Counted from the first letter of the stretch, positions 26,126 to 35,690 are shown. The stretch is 64,000 bases of DNA from JAUYQR01 sp031415015 (GCA_031415015.1 JANOQT010000136.1:1-64000); one strand, 5' to 3'. Program-made: numbers and translations. Notes: generated by a model not told the origin, from the letters alone.

Positions 26126-26827
26126 GTGAAACTCTTTGTGGGTCTGGGCAATCCGGGCGCGAAATACGCCGGCAACCGGCACAACATCGGCTTTATGGCC
26201 GTTGACCGGATTGCCGCTGACCACGGCTTCGGGCCGTGGCGAAAGGCGTTTCAGGGCTTGGTTGCCGAAGGGCGGCTGGGCGATGAGAAGGTGATCCTTC
26301 TAAAGCCCGAGACCTTCATGAACCTTTCAGGTCAATCGGCGCAGGCAGCGGTGACGTTTCACAAGCTGCCGCTTTCAGACGTGACGGTTTTCCACGACGA
26401 GCTCGACCTCGCCCCCGGCAAGATGCGCCTGAAGCAGGGCGGCGGCCATGCCGGACACAACGGCCTGCGCTCGATCCACGGCCATCTGGGCGAGGCTTAT
26501 GGGCGGGTGCGCCTTGGCATAGGCCACCCAGGCCACAAGGATGCCGTCGCGGCTTACGTGCTGCATGATTTTGCCAAGACGGATGCCGCTTGGCTGGAGG
26601 ACCTGCTGCTTGGCATATCCGACGGGGCGGCGGCGCTGGCAGCGGGTGACGCGACGCGCTTCATGAACGCGGTCGCGCAGCGCACGGCACCGCCCCGGTC
26701 TTCGACGACCAGGGCCGAGTTCGCCCCTGCCCCGCCAGAACGCTCTGCGCCCAAAATCCCTGCACCGGAACCCTCGCAACCCGACACCCGCAGCCCGATG
26801 CAGAAACTGCTGGATCGTTTCCGCTGA
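26126..26827 (+). CDS. pth: Peptidyl-tRNA hydrolase
   Basis: Pth recycles tRNA from drop-off peptidyl-tRNA. The 233-residue product starts VKLFVGLGNPGAKYAGNRHN, with the catalytic His in RHNIGF near residue 20, followed by LLKPETFMNLSG and GGHAGHNGLRSI. The C-terminal 40 residues are a Pro-rich tail common in alphaproteobacteria. I use GTG 26126, which has GGAGGA 6 bases upstream. Confidence 0.95.
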   Translation: MKLFVGLGNPGAKYAGNRHNIGFMAVDRIAADHGFGPWRKAFQGLVAEGRLGDEKVILLKPETFMNLSGQSAQAAVTFHKLPLSDVTVFHDELDLAPGKMRLKQGGGHAGHNGLRSIHGHLGEAYGRVRLGIGHPGHKDAVAAYVLHDFAKTDAAWLEDLLLGISDGAAALAAGDATRFMNAVAQRTAPPRSSTTRAEFAPAPPERSAPKIPAPEPSQPDTRSPMQKLLDRFR

Positions 26828-26832
26828 CCCCG

Positions 26833-27755
26833 GTGCGCGATGCCTTTCGCGCGATGTCGGCGTCACGCGGCAAGATGGGCTCGCCGTTCATGCAGGGTGT
26901 GCTGGCGGGGTTGGCCGAAGGGCTTTCCACCGATTGCCCTGTCGGCGCACAGGTGCTGGCATGGCGGGGCGATCCGACCGGGATGGCCGACGCCCTGCCG
27001 CTGCGGCTTGCGGGCGGGCTGCATGCGCTGGTCCTCACAGGCAGCGATCCCGCGCTGTCCGAGGCCTAAGCGCGGGCCGGGGCGGGCAAGGTCGCGCGCG
27101 ATGCCCCGCTGCCAGCCGAAGCGGCGGCAGCCTTGACTGCGGCAGCGCTGGCCTGAATGCGTCCCCATGCGGCCTTCCTTCTGCACTGGCTGGACAGCGC
27201 GCCGCAGACAAATGAGGTTCGCCGGTCTGCCGCACTGATCGCGGCGGGCCATTAGCTGACAGCGCGATCTGGCCTGCCGCTTGTCCTGTCGGAGCTTGGC
27301 TCCAGTGCCGGGCTCAACCTGCTCTGGGATTGCTATGCCTTGTCTGTCGACAACAGATCCTTCGGCCCCAAAGACGCTACGCTTACCCTGACGCCCGACT
27401 GGACGGGGCCGCCGCCGCCGATGCCCAGGCCCTTGATCTTGCGGCGATCCTGCGCCCGGACGTGGCACGAAGCGATGCTGTCGACTGGCTGGAGCACCGC
27501 CTGCAAGGCTCTCAGCCGGGGGCGCTGCATATGGTCTTTCACACAGTCGCATGGCAATACTTCCCAAAGGCAGCCCAAACGCGTGGGCTGGCTCTGCTGG
27601 AGGCTGCGGGTGCCCGCGCCACAGCGGACGCACCCCTTGCCCATCTGGCAATGGAGGCGGATGCCTCGGCCAACGAAGGTGCCGGCCTGACGCTTCGGCT
27701 TTGGCCGGGGGGCGGTACGGTTTCCTTGGGCCGGGTGGATTTTCACGGCCGCTGA
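26833..27755 (+). pseudogene. Decayed DUF2332 family gene
   Basis: Translation gives DUF2332-like sequence along almost the whole family length (GSPFMQGVLAGLAEGL, GDPTGMADALPLRLAGGLHAL, PQTNEVRRSAALIAAG, LPLVLSELGSSAGLNLLWD, MVFHTVAWQYFP, RLWPGGGTVSLG). It is broken by three in-frame stops (TAA 27067, TGA 27154, TAG 27253) and a frame change near 27410-27420. The first segment up to 27069 encodes only 78 residues. No single short product would be functional, so I call it a pseudogene. Confidence 0.8.
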
Positions 27756-27791
27756 CTGCGCTGGACCGCGCCGCGCCCCTGAGCGGCCCCA

Positions 27792-28775
27792 TCACCCGCG
27801 CGAGAACAGCCCTGACAAGGCCTTGGATACCAGCGCCGTCACGCCCGGCCGTTCTACCGCAACAAAAGGCAAGGGGCGGCACAGTTCCATCGCCGCCACA
27901 CCGACGCGGGCGGTCAGCGCGCCGTTCACCACGCCTTCGCCAAACCGGCGCGACAATTTCGACAGCACCCCGCCGCCAGCGACCGATCCGATCAGATCGT
28001 CGGTCAGCGCCACCGCCCCGGTCGCCACCAGCGAAACGAATACCCGCCTGAGCAGACGCAGACTGCCGAAACTGCCCGCCCGCCCGCCGTAAATCTCGGC
28101 AATCCGCCGGATCATCCGCAGGTTGGCAAACAGCGCCGTCGCCACATCGGCCAGCGCCAGCGGCACCAGCGCCGTCACCGTGGCCACCTGCCGCGCTGCC
28201 ACCTCGACCTCGGCCCGCGCCCGGGCGTCCAGCGGTACCAGCACCTCCCGCTCTGCCAAGGCCAGCAGCGCATCGGCGTCCATCACCTCGGCCTGCCGTT
28301 CCTCCAGCCGGGCGCGGCCCCAGGCGGTTTCGCCCCGCGTGCCGTACAGCCGCAGCAGGGCCGCGACCACGCTGCGAGCCGCTTTCAGATCCGCCCCGGC
28401 ACGCGCGTCCACGGCCTGCTGGCGCAATCCGTCCAGCCTGGCCAGCCGGGCAAATCCCGCCCATTCGCGCAACGCCAGCAGGAGCGCCGCCCCAACCGCC
28501 ACAGTCACCAGCGCAAAGGCGAGCCACCCCAGTACCAGATTGCGCGCCAGCAGCCCGGTCACGAAATCCCAAGCGGCCACGCTCAGCGCAAACAGGAACA
28601 GCGCGGAAAACGCCCAGACCGCAAACCGGCGCAGCCTTGATGGCGGTCGCACTGCCAATGCGGCCACCGCCTGCATCGCCTGACCGTCGGGCAGCAGGTC
28701 CGGCACCGGCGGTGCGGCACCGGGATCAGCGGTCTCGTCCAGTTCGTGCATGAATGGCTTTGGGGGTCTGGTCAA
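27792..28775 (-). CDS. ycjF: YcjF/TIGR01620 (DUF697) membrane protein
   Basis: The 327-residue inner-membrane protein has two adjacent hydrophobic segments at about residues 55-105 and a C-terminal DUF697 domain rich in Ala and Leu. It overlaps the upstream ycjX-like GTPase by 4 bp, the standard pairing in proteobacteria, and is presumed part of the same stress-linked membrane complex. Its function is not established. Confidence 0.86.
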   Translation of the reverse strand: MTRPPKPFMHELDETADPGAAPPVPDLLPDGQAMQAVAALAVRPPSRLRRFAVWAFSALFLFALSVAAWDFVTGLLARNLVLGWLAFALVTVAVGAALLLALREWAGFARLARLDGLRQQAVDARAGADLKAARSVVAALLRLYGTRGETAWGRARLEERQAEVMDADALLALAEREVLVPLDARARAEVEVAARQVATVTALVPLALADVATALFANLRMIRRIAEIYGGRAGSFGSLRLLRRVFVSLVATGAVALTDDLIGSVAGGGVLSKLSRRFGEGVVNGALTARVGVAAMELCRPLPFVAVERPGVTALVSKALSGLFSRG

Positions 28776-30187
28776 AGCTGGTCTCCGATCAGAAACTCCA
28801 CCGCCCGGTCAAGCCGGACATGCGGCGGCCCTTCGCCGGGTTTCAGCGTCAGGCGGGCGGGCGCAAACCCCATCAGCGCGTAATCGGCATCCAGCCACCG
28901 CTCCGCCCCTTCACGCGCGGGTGACAGCAGGCGCGCGGGGTCCGACGGCAGCCGTCCGGGGTACATCGCCGCCTGTTTGCCGGTCGCCAGCAGGCGACCC
29001 CGCACGCAGCCCAGGCTTTCGCCGTCGCGTTCCACCACATCCTCCACCGTGGCCCGCAGGCTGGCCAGCGACAAGGCCTCGGTCCGCGCCCCGGCGAAAT
29101 CGGCCCGCGCCCGCGCTTCGGCCAGCAGCGCCGTGGTGATCGCGGTCAGCGCGGGGTGCTGTTCGTGGTGCAGATGATCCGCCTTGGTCGCGGCGAACAG
29201 GATGCGTTCCACCCGCCGCCCGCCGAAAAGGCCCGTCAACCAGCCGTTCCGCCCGGGCCGGAACGCGCCCAGCACTTCGGCCATGGTGCGGCGCAGGTCT
29301 TCCACCGCACGCGGCCCCTGATGGATCGCCCCCAGCACATCCATCAGCACGATCTGCCGGTCAATCCTGGCGAAATGGTCGCGGAAAAACGGCCGCACCA
29401 CGCGGGCCTTATACGCCTCGAACCGCCGGTCCATCTCGCGCCACAGACTGCCGCGCGGGGTCATTGCGGGCTTTGGCAGCGGCGCAAAGGTCAGCACCGG
29501 CGACCCTGCCAGATCGCCCGGCAACAAGAACCGCCCCGGCGTGCAATCAACCCGCCCCAGATCGCGCGCCGCCGCCAGATAGCTGGTGAACCCCCCGGCC
29601 AGCGCCCGGATGCGCCCTTCGTCCAGCGGCAGCGCGCCATCCTCGGCCCGCGCCCGCGCCACGTAATCCGCAGCTTCGGGCCGCTTGGCCAACCGCTCCA
29701 GCGTGGCCTCGGCCCAAGCCTCGTAGCTCTGGTCCAGGAGGCCAAGGTCCAGCAACCATTCGCCCGGATAATCCACAATATCCACATGCAACACGCGCGG
29801 GCCCTTGAACCCGGCGAACAAGCCCGCAGGCCGCACCCGGAACGACAAGCGCAGTTCCGAAATCGCCCGGGTCGAGTCTGGCCAGCGCGGATCATCCCCG
29901 GTCAGCGCCGCCAGATGCCCCTCGTAATCAAAGCGCGGCAGCGTCACATCCGGCTGCGGTTGCAGATAGACCGCCTCGATCCGCCCCTGCGCCTGCGCCT
30001 TCAATTGCGGCATCCGGCCGCGTGCCAGCAGGTTCGCAACCATCGCCGTGATGAACACGGTCTTGCCCGCGCGGCTAAGACCGGTTACCCCGATGCGCAA
30101 GCTGGGTTCGAAGAAAGTCTCCGAAACCGAGGCCGAGGCCCCCTCCCAACCGCGAGAGATGCCGTCCAGTAGACTGAAAAGCGCCAA
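28772..30187 (-). CDS. ycjX: YcjX-family (DUF463) GTP-binding protein
   Basis: This 471-residue predicted P-loop NTPase has the Walker A motif GLSRAGKTVF near residue 36, HVDIVDYPGEWLLD, and the C-terminal AATKADHLH, characteristic of the DUF463/YcjX family. I start it at TTG 30187, with AAGGA 7 bases upstream and the conserved N-terminal LLDGISRGWEG; a further TTG at 30214 is an alternative. It is cotranscribed with ycjF, and the pair has been tied to heat-shock and envelope stress in enterobacteria. Confidence 0.88.
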   Translation of the reverse strand: MALFSLLDGISRGWEGASASVSETFFEPSLRIGVTGLSRAGKTVFITAMVANLLARGRMPQLKAQAQGRIEAVYLQPQPDVTLPRFDYEGHLAALTGDDPRWPDSTRAISELRLSFRVRPAGLFAGFKGPRVLHVDIVDYPGEWLLDLGLLDQSYEAWAEATLERLAKRPEAADYVARARAEDGALPLDEGRIRALAGGFTSYLAAARDLGRVDCTPGRFLLPGDLAGSPVLTFAPLPKPAMTPRGSLWREMDRRFEAYKARVVRPFFRDHFARIDRQIVLMDVLGAIHQGPRAVEDLRRTMAEVLGAFRPGRNGWLTGLFGGRRVERILFAATKADHLHHEQHPALTAITTALLAEARARADFAGARTEALSLASLRATVEDVVERDGESLGCVRGRLLATGKQAAMYPGRLPSDPARLLSPAREGAERWLDADYALMGFAPARLTLKPGEGPPHVRLDRAVEFLIGDQL

Positions 30188-30367
30188 ACCGTGATCCTTT
30201 GCCTGCCCGGGCAAGATAAGCAGCGGCGGCGGGCAATGGTAGGGGGAAAGGTGGGGACGGGTGCGCCTGAATTCACGCTCCGGGCCCGAAACGGACTACG
30301 TTTCGCGTAGACCGCCATTTGACCGGGACACAGTGCGCATGATTTCCTGTTCGTACCTAGCCTCGAT

Positions 30368-31243
30368 TCAGTCCGCCAGAAATGCCTTCATGACGACGGA
30401 AAAACTGGACCTCAGTTCCTGAGCCGGCTTCCAACAGGCACAGAAGCTGATCGAAACAGGGGATCCGGCTGTGTCGTTCAACCGGCGCGCGCGGGACAGG
30501 TCCGTAATTTTTGATGCGGGCAAAAGCGCAATGCCGATGCCCAGCAGCGCCCATTTCTCCAAAACACTGTAGCCAAGCGCTTTGCCTCCATATTCGGTGA
30601 GAGGGATCTTGTTTTCGCGGATCAGGGTTCGCACGGCGATCGAAAGCCCGCAGTCATCTCCAACCATCAATACCTGCTTGCCTGCCAGAACATCAAACGT
30701 CGCGGGTTCGGCCGTCGGGCCATTTTGATTGCCGCTGACATAGAGCAGGGGCTCGCTGTAGATGGGCGCGGACTTCAGCAGGGCATGATCCCATGGCTCT
30801 GGGCCGAGGCCGAAATTGATCTCGCCCGCCTCTAGCGCAGGCTGAATATCTCCCTTGTTCATCTCCGAAATTATGATGTTCAAGTCGCTATCAATCAGCG
30901 CAATCCGCGCCAGCATAGCCGCAACATAGTCGTCGCTGATCAGGGGCGACATGCCTATCCGGACCATGTTTTCATCGCGGGCGAGATACTCGGCCGAATG
31001 CACCAAAAGCCGTGACTTCGCGTCGACGATCGCGCGTATTTCGCCAATCATGCTTGCGCCGAAGGCGGTCAGGTTCACCGATCTTGTTGTCCGCTCAAAC
31101 AGCCTGCTGCCGATCTCTTCCTCGAGCTGGGCTATCGCATTTGAAAGGGCGGGCTGCGTGACGCAGCACAGGTCGGCGGCGCCTGTGAAAGACCGAGTTT
31201 CGGCGACAGCAATCACAAATCTAAGTTGCTGAAAGTTCATCAT
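30368..31243 (-). CDS. LysR-family transcriptional regulator
   Basis: The 291-residue regulator has an N-terminal winged helix (MNFQQLRFVIAVAETRSFTGAA with TQPALSNAIAQLEEEIG) and a periplasmic-binding-like effector domain (about 90-290). It is divergent from a small exported protein gene at 31401, so that gene or its own promoter is the likely target. The ATG at 31243 is chosen; 31240 and 31255 are close alternatives. Confidence 0.86.
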   Translation of the reverse strand: MMNFQQLRFVIAVAETRSFTGAADLCCVTQPALSNAIAQLEEEIGSRLFERTTRSVNLTAFGASMIGEIRAIVDAKSRLLVHSAEYLARDENMVRIGMSPLISDDYVAAMLARIALIDSDLNIIISEMNKGDIQPALEAGEINFGLGPEPWDHALLKSAPIYSEPLLYVSGNQNGPTAEPATFDVLAGKQVLMVGDDCGLSIAVRTLIRENKIPLTEYGGKALGYSVLEKWALLGIGIALLPASKITDLSRARRLNDTAGSPVSISFCACWKPAQELRSSFSVVMKAFLAD

Positions 31244-31400
31244 TTGCCCGATCATGCTTGGTTTGCCCACCTTAAGGCATTGAGCGAACCAGTATTAGTT
31301 CTTTCGGTGAATAGCGCCATTCAAAGAAGCAATTTCCCCCGCCCTCCAACCTCAGGCAGTTAGCTGTTGCGATCAACCCATCAAACAAGGAACACTTCCC

Positions 31401-31751
31401 ATGACATCTTTCTTGAAGCCGCTCGCTTTGGCCGCGTCCCTCGTGGCAACGTCGGCGTTCGCCGATCCCGGTGCCTATCTTGAGATCACGCTGAAGATCG
31501 CGCCGGAAAACCGGGAAGCCGCAGCGGCAATCTACAGCCAGTACAAAGATCCGTTCCTGACGACTGTTGCGGGCGCAGAATCAAAGGTACTTCTGGTCCG
31601 CGACGACGATGTCCAGGTTCTGCACGGATTTGACTCGGTCGCGTCTGCGATGGCCTATCTTTCGAGCGATCTCTTCACCCAAGATGTGTTCGTCGCGCTG
31701 AAACCGCTCGTCCAGACCGACCCGGAAGTCCGCGTCTATCAAGCAAACTGA
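31401..31751 (+). CDS. Small periplasmic protein with ABM-like (dimeric alpha/beta barrel) fold
   Basis: The 116-residue product has a signal peptide cleaved after about residue 21 (AFA). The mature part reads like a dimeric alpha/beta-barrel (antibiotic biosynthesis monooxygenase-like) domain with the strand GAYLEITLKIA, helix ENREAAAAIYSQY and DPFLTTVAGAESKVLLV. No catalytic residue can be named. AAGGA lies 10 bases upstream of the ATG. Transcription is divergent from the LysR gene, which probably controls it. The fold call is by pattern only. Confidence 0.68.
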   Translation: MTSFLKPLALAASLVATSAFADPGAYLEITLKIAPENREAAAAIYSQYKDPFLTTVAGAESKVLLVRDDDVQVLHGFDSVASAMAYLSSDLFTQDVFVALKPLVQTDPEVRVYQAN

Positions 31752-31757
31752 ATAGGA

Positions 31758-31795
31758 CCGCGCGAAGTCTGGCTGACGGCTTTGGCTTCGCGCGG
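31758..31795. terminator. Hairpin after the periplasmic protein gene
   Basis: Arms CCGCGCGAAG (31758-31767) and CTTCGCGCGG (31786-31795) form a 10-bp stem just after the stop. No T-run follows, so it may act as an mRNA-stabilising or Rho-linked element and not as an intrinsic terminator. A second short palindrome (GGCGCGTGGTACGCGCC) follows at about 31803-31819. Confidence 0.4.
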
Positions 31796-31940
31796 AAACG
31801 CCGGCGCGTGGTACGCGCCGACTTGAGGTCGCCGAATGCCCGAATGGCAACTGCGTCCTGCAAGAACGACATTCAGACCGACCCACAACCGTTAGATACC
31901 TGCCGGTTTACAGCCGCGCGCCGCTTCGCTAGGGGAAGGC

Positions 31941-32711
31941 ATGCCACGCTTTGCCTTCAGGATCGAATATGACGGTGCGCCGTTTCAGGGCTGGCAACGC
32001 CAGTCCGACAGCCAACTCACGGTGCAGGGCGCAATCGAGGCGGCGCTGGCGCGGCTGGAACCGGGGCCGCACAGCCTTGGTGCTGCCGGGCGCACCGATG
32101 CGGGGGTGCATGCCACCGCGCAGGTCGCCCATGTCGATCTGGGCCGCGACTGGGACCCCTTCCGCCTGACCGGCGCGCTGAACGCACATCTGCGGCCTTT
32201 GCCGGTCGCAATCATCGACTGCGCCAAGGTGGCCGATGACTTCCACGCCCGCTTTACTGCCACCGGACGGCGCTACCGTTTTCGCGTCGTTGCCCGCCGC
32301 GCACCGATGACGCATGACCGGGGACTGGTCTGGCAGATCCTTCACCCGCTTGATGTCGATGCGATGCGCGCGGGGGCGGCGCATCTGATCGGGCATCACG
32401 ATTTCACAACCTTCCGGTCCACCCTGTGTCAGTCGAAAAGCCCGGTAAAGACGCTGGACCGGATCGAGATCACCGAAGCCCCCTATCCCGGCGGCACCGA
32501 ATACCGCTTCGACCTTGCCGCCCGCAGCTTTCTGCACAATCAGGTCCGCTCGATCGCCGGCACGCTGGAACGGGTCGGCGTCAAGGCATGGCTGCCCGAC
32601 GATGTCCTGACCGCGCGTGACGCGCGCGACCGCGCCGCCTGCGGCCCGGTGGCTCCGCCCCAGGGGTTGTACCTGACCGGCGTGGACTACCCGTTCGATC
32701 CCTTTGCCTGA
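31941..32711 (+). CDS. truA: tRNA pseudouridine synthase A
   Basis: TruA makes pseudouridine at positions 38-40 of tRNA anticodon arms. The 256-residue product has the catalytic Asp53 in AAGRTDAGVHATAQV, and the later motifs GRRYRFRVVARR and SFLHNQVRSIAGTL. GGGGAAGG lies 4 bases before the ATG. Length and motifs match the family. It ends adjacent to the convergent receiver gene. Confidence 0.94.
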   Translation: MPRFAFRIEYDGAPFQGWQRQSDSQLTVQGAIEAALARLEPGPHSLGAAGRTDAGVHATAQVAHVDLGRDWDPFRLTGALNAHLRPLPVAIIDCAKVADDFHARFTATGRRYRFRVVARRAPMTHDRGLVWQILHPLDVDAMRAGAAHLIGHHDFTTFRSTLCQSKSPVKTLDRIEITEAPYPGGTEYRFDLAARSFLHNQVRSIAGTLERVGVKAWLPDDVLTARDARDRAACGPVAPPQGLYLTGVDYPFDPFA

Positions 32712-33104
32712 TCAGCCGCGTGCGTCCAGCACCCGGCGCACCTCAGCGCGCAAGTGCTGCAACTCGAACGGTTTGGTGATGAACCCGTCCGCGCCAAGGT
32801 CCAACCCCCTTTGCCGCTCTACCGCTGATCCGCGGGCGGTCATCATCAGGACCCTTACACCGTCAAGTGTCGGGTCTGTCCGGATGGTGCGGCAAATCTC
32901 GTACCCCGACACTTCCGGCAGCATGACGTCCAGCAGCACCAGATCGGGGTGCGTGCTGCGAATGCGCGGCAACGCGTCAGCCCCGCTGGCCACACGGTCA
33001 TGTCGGTACCCCTCGCGCAGCACCAGATACTCCAGCGCCTGGGCGATGTTGTCCTCATCCTCGACGACAAGCACGCGTGGCGCGGCGGGCATGGGCGCTG
33101 TCAA
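32712..33104 (-). CDS. Stand-alone response regulator receiver protein
   Basis: The 130-residue protein is a single CheY-like receiver domain with no output domain. It has the acidic pair VVEDEDN, the phosphoacceptor Asp in LVLLDVMLPEVSG, the conserved Thr in MMTARG and the Lys in ITKPFE. No kinase is adjacent, so the partner is unknown. It is convergent with truA. Confidence 0.88.
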   Translation of the reverse strand: MTAPMPAAPRVLVVEDEDNIAQALEYLVLREGYRHDRVASGADALPRIRSTHPDLVLLDVMLPEVSGYEICRTIRTDPTLDGVRVLMMTARGSAVERQRGLDLGADGFITKPFELQHLRAEVRRVLDARG

Positions 33105-33164
33105 CGCGAGCCCCTTGCAAACCGGATGTCTTTTGCCGATGACTGAGGCCGGAGGCCCGCATCA

Positions 33165-33449
33165 ATGCCCGAACTGACCACCCTGCTGACCGAAGCCCTG
33201 ACCGACCCGTTCCGGATCGTCCTGTTGATCGGTCTTGTCCTGACGCAGCGGCGCACCGCTGCCACGACCGGTCTGGTCCTGCCGCTGGCCGCCGGCTGTG
33301 TCTTCGTCGCGGTGTTGCTGCCGATGACAATGAATTTCGGGGCCGACGCCGGGTTGCCCAAGGCCATCGGCGCGGGGCTGGTGGCCAATGTGATCTTGCT
33401 GGTGCCGATGCTGCTGGCCGCCCATCTGTGGGACCGCAACCGCCGCTGA
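33165..33449 (+). CDS. Small three-helix membrane protein, unknown
   Basis: The 94-residue product has three hydrophobic segments (about residues 16-30, 33-52 and 66-86) and a short basic C-terminus. GGAGG lies 8 bases before the ATG. I recognise no family. It is divergent from the receiver gene and may be cotranscribed with nothing else, since a terminator for the opposite gene lies just downstream. Confidence 0.55.
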   Translation: MPELTTLLTEALTDPFRIVLLIGLVLTQRRTAATTGLVLPLAAGCVFVAVLLPMTMNFGADAGLPKAIGAGLVANVILLVPMLLAAHLWDRNRR

Positions 33450-33552
33450 GGGTGTGTCCGCAACCCTGACTTGCCATCTTGCGTCACGGATACCTCCGCT
33501 GGCGGTGCTTCGCTTGGCGAGGGGCATCGGACTGCCCCCGGCAAAACAAAGC

Positions 33553-33584
33553 TGGGTCGCGGGACGTCACCGCCCCGCGACCCA
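33553..33584 (-). terminator. Terminator of the MHS transporter gene
   Basis: On the minus strand an 11-bp stem (TGGGTCGCGGG with CCCGCGACCCA) is followed by GCTTTGTTTTGC. It lies just downstream of the transporter stop at 33597. Confidence 0.65.
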
Positions 33585-33596
33585 TGGTTTCAGATC

Positions 33597-35690
33597 TTAC
33601 CGTCCGTCGCCGGCAAAGATGTCTTTCTTGTGGGTGCCATTCGGCACGAACAGCGTCCCGATGACCACCGTCATCAGCGCAACCACGATCGCATACCACA
33701 GGCCGGCATAGATGTTGCCGGTCTGGGCCGAGATCGCAAAGGCCGTGGCGGGCATCAGTCCCCCGAACCAGCCGTTGCCGATGTGGTAGGGCAGCGACAG
33801 ACCCGAATAGCGGATGCGCGTCGGGAACAGTTCCACCAGCATTGCCGCGATCGGACCGTAAACCATTGTCACCAGGATGATGAGGTAGGTCAGGATGGCA
33901 ATGATCGTCAGCTTTTGTGCGGTGAAGATGTCGATGAAGTTCTGCGCCACGGCCACGGTCGTATTGTCCTTGGCCACCAGCGGATAGCCCGCTGCCTTCA
34001 GCGCGTCATTGACGCCCTTCTCGAACGCACCCTTTGCGCCATTCTCCGCGGCAAGTGCTGCTGCAGCCGCATCATAGGCGGCCAATGCTTCTGCAGGTAC
34101 GGCTGCACGCGCTGCGTCAAGAGCAGTCTGTGCTGCGGGCATTGCGGCATTGGCTGCATCAATGGCGGCCTGCGCTGCCGTCTTTGCTGCCTCGTCTGTT
34201 CCGTCAGCCACTTTCTTCAATGCGCCTTCGGCGGTTGTGACAGCGGTCGTGGCGGCTTTTGCGGCAGCCTCGGCACTTGTCAATGCCGTCAGAAGGCTTT
34301 CGTCGATTGCGGCTTTGGCCGTATCCAGCCCAGTCTTGGCCGCTGCGATTGCGGCTTTGTTTACACCGGCATCATAGGACGAAACCACCGTTTCACCGAC
34401 TTTGACCTGCGCCGTCGTGGATGCAGCATCAAGCACGGTCTCATAGTTGACCGATGTTCTGGCCAGCAATGCCTTTGCCACATCGCAAGAGTTGGTGAAG
34501 GACACGGTATTGGTCGGGTTGAACTGGAACGAACAATCGGCTTCGTTTGCAGTCACCGTGACCGGAGTCTGGTGTGCCGCATACAGCGCCGGGTTGGCGG
34601 TCTTGGTCAGAAAGTTGAAGACCGGCAGATAAGTGACTGCTGCAATCAGACAGCCCGCCAGAATGATCGGCTTGCGGCCGATCCGGTCGGACAGCGCGCC
34701 AAAGAACAGGAACCCGCCAGTCCCAAGGATCAGCGACCATGCCACCATGACGTTGGCGGTAAAGCTGTCGACCTTGATCACGTTTTGCATGAAGAACAGT
34801 GCATAAAACTGGCCCGAATACCAGACCACAGCCTGACCTGCCGTCAGACCGAACAGCGCGATCAGGGCGATCTTGCCGTTTTTCCAGTTACCGAAAGCTT
34901 CACGCAGCGGGGCCTTCGAACCTGCACCCTCTTCCTTCATTTTCTTGAAGGCGGGGGATTCGTTCATCTGCAAACGGATGTACAGCGAGATGGCCAACAG
35001 GAAGATCGACCCCAGGAACGGGATGCGCCAGCCCCAGGCGTTGAAGGCCTTCATCATCTGCGGGGTGCCGTCGGCGTTCATCACCGCTGCACCCACTGCG
35101 TCCAGCACTGGCTGGTCAGGATAGGCCCCGTTGACATAGCCCTGAACCGACACGATCACGACCAGCGAGAGCAGAAGTCCAAGCGTCGCAGTGGTCTGGA
35201 TGAAGGCGGTAAAGTAGCCGCGCTGATTGGCAGGCGCATGTTCGGCCACATAGATCGCGGCCCCACCATACTCGCCGCCCAGTGCCAGTCCCTGCGCCAT
35301 GCGCAGAGCGATCAGAATGATCGGTGCCGCGATACCCCAGCTTTGATAGCTTGGCAGCAGGCCGACGAAGAACGTCGAAAAGCCCATGATCAGGATGGTC
35401 ATCAGGAAGGTGTACTTCCGCCCGATCAGGTCACCCAGCGAACCGAACACCAATGCGCCGAACGGGCGCACGATGAAGCCTGCCGCGAACGCCAGCAGCG
35501 CAAAGACGTTGCGCGTGGCTTCGGGGAAGGGCGCAAAGTACTGCGCCCCGATGATCGCGGCCAGCGAGCCGAACAGGTAGAAGTCGTACCATTCAAAGAT
35601 CGTGCCAGCGGAGGAGGCAAGGATAACCTTCTTCTCCTCTCCGGTCATCGGACGGGACCGGTCCCGCACGTTCATATCAGTCGTAGCCAT
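33597..35690 (-). CDS. MHS-family MFS transporter with Ala-rich periplasmic insert
   Basis: This 697-residue symporter of the metabolite:H+ symporter (MHS) branch has the signature EWYDFYLFG near the start, GRKYTFL in the first half and GRKPIIL in the second. An insert of about 215 residues, roughly 370-585, separates the helix after GRKPIIL from the last helices. Its first part, with conserved Cys residues (CSFQFNP, SCD), is known in relatives, but residues about 440-567 are an Ala-rich heptad-like stretch. The ATG 35690 has AGGAAG upstream. The substrate is unknown; the acs gene nearby suggests a carboxylate. Confidence 0.86.
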   Translation of the reverse strand: MATTDMNVRDRSRPMTGEEKKVILASSAGTIFEWYDFYLFGSLAAIIGAQYFAPFPEATRNVFALLAFAAGFIVRPFGALVFGSLGDLIGRKYTFLMTILIMGFSTFFVGLLPSYQSWGIAAPIILIALRMAQGLALGGEYGGAAIYVAEHAPANQRGYFTAFIQTTATLGLLLSLVVIVSVQGYVNGAYPDQPVLDAVGAAVMNADGTPQMMKAFNAWGWRIPFLGSIFLLAISLYIRLQMNESPAFKKMKEEGAGSKAPLREAFGNWKNGKIALIALFGLTAGQAVVWYSGQFYALFFMQNVIKVDSFTANVMVAWSLILGTGGFLFFGALSDRIGRKPIILAGCLIAAVTYLPVFNFLTKTANPALYAAHQTPVTVTANEADCSFQFNPTNTVSFTNSCDVAKALLARTSVNYETVLDAASTTAQVKVGETVVSSYDAGVNKAAIAAAKTGLDTAKAAIDESLLTALTSAEAAAKAATTAVTTAEGALKKVADGTDEAAKTAAQAAIDAANAAMPAAQTALDAARAAVPAEALAAYDAAAAALAAENGAKGAFEKGVNDALKAAGYPLVAKDNTTVAVAQNFIDIFTAQKLTIIAILTYLIILVTMVYGPIAAMLVELFPTRIRYSGLSLPYHIGNGWFGGLMPATAFAISAQTGNIYAGLWYAIVVALMTVVIGTLFVPNGTHKKDIFAGDGR

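Noticed and set aside
30296..30310. Small palindrome CTACGTTTCGCGTAG between ycjX and the LysR gene
   Set aside because: A short 5-bp stem that lacks the REP foot-and-hairpin order; chance is likely.
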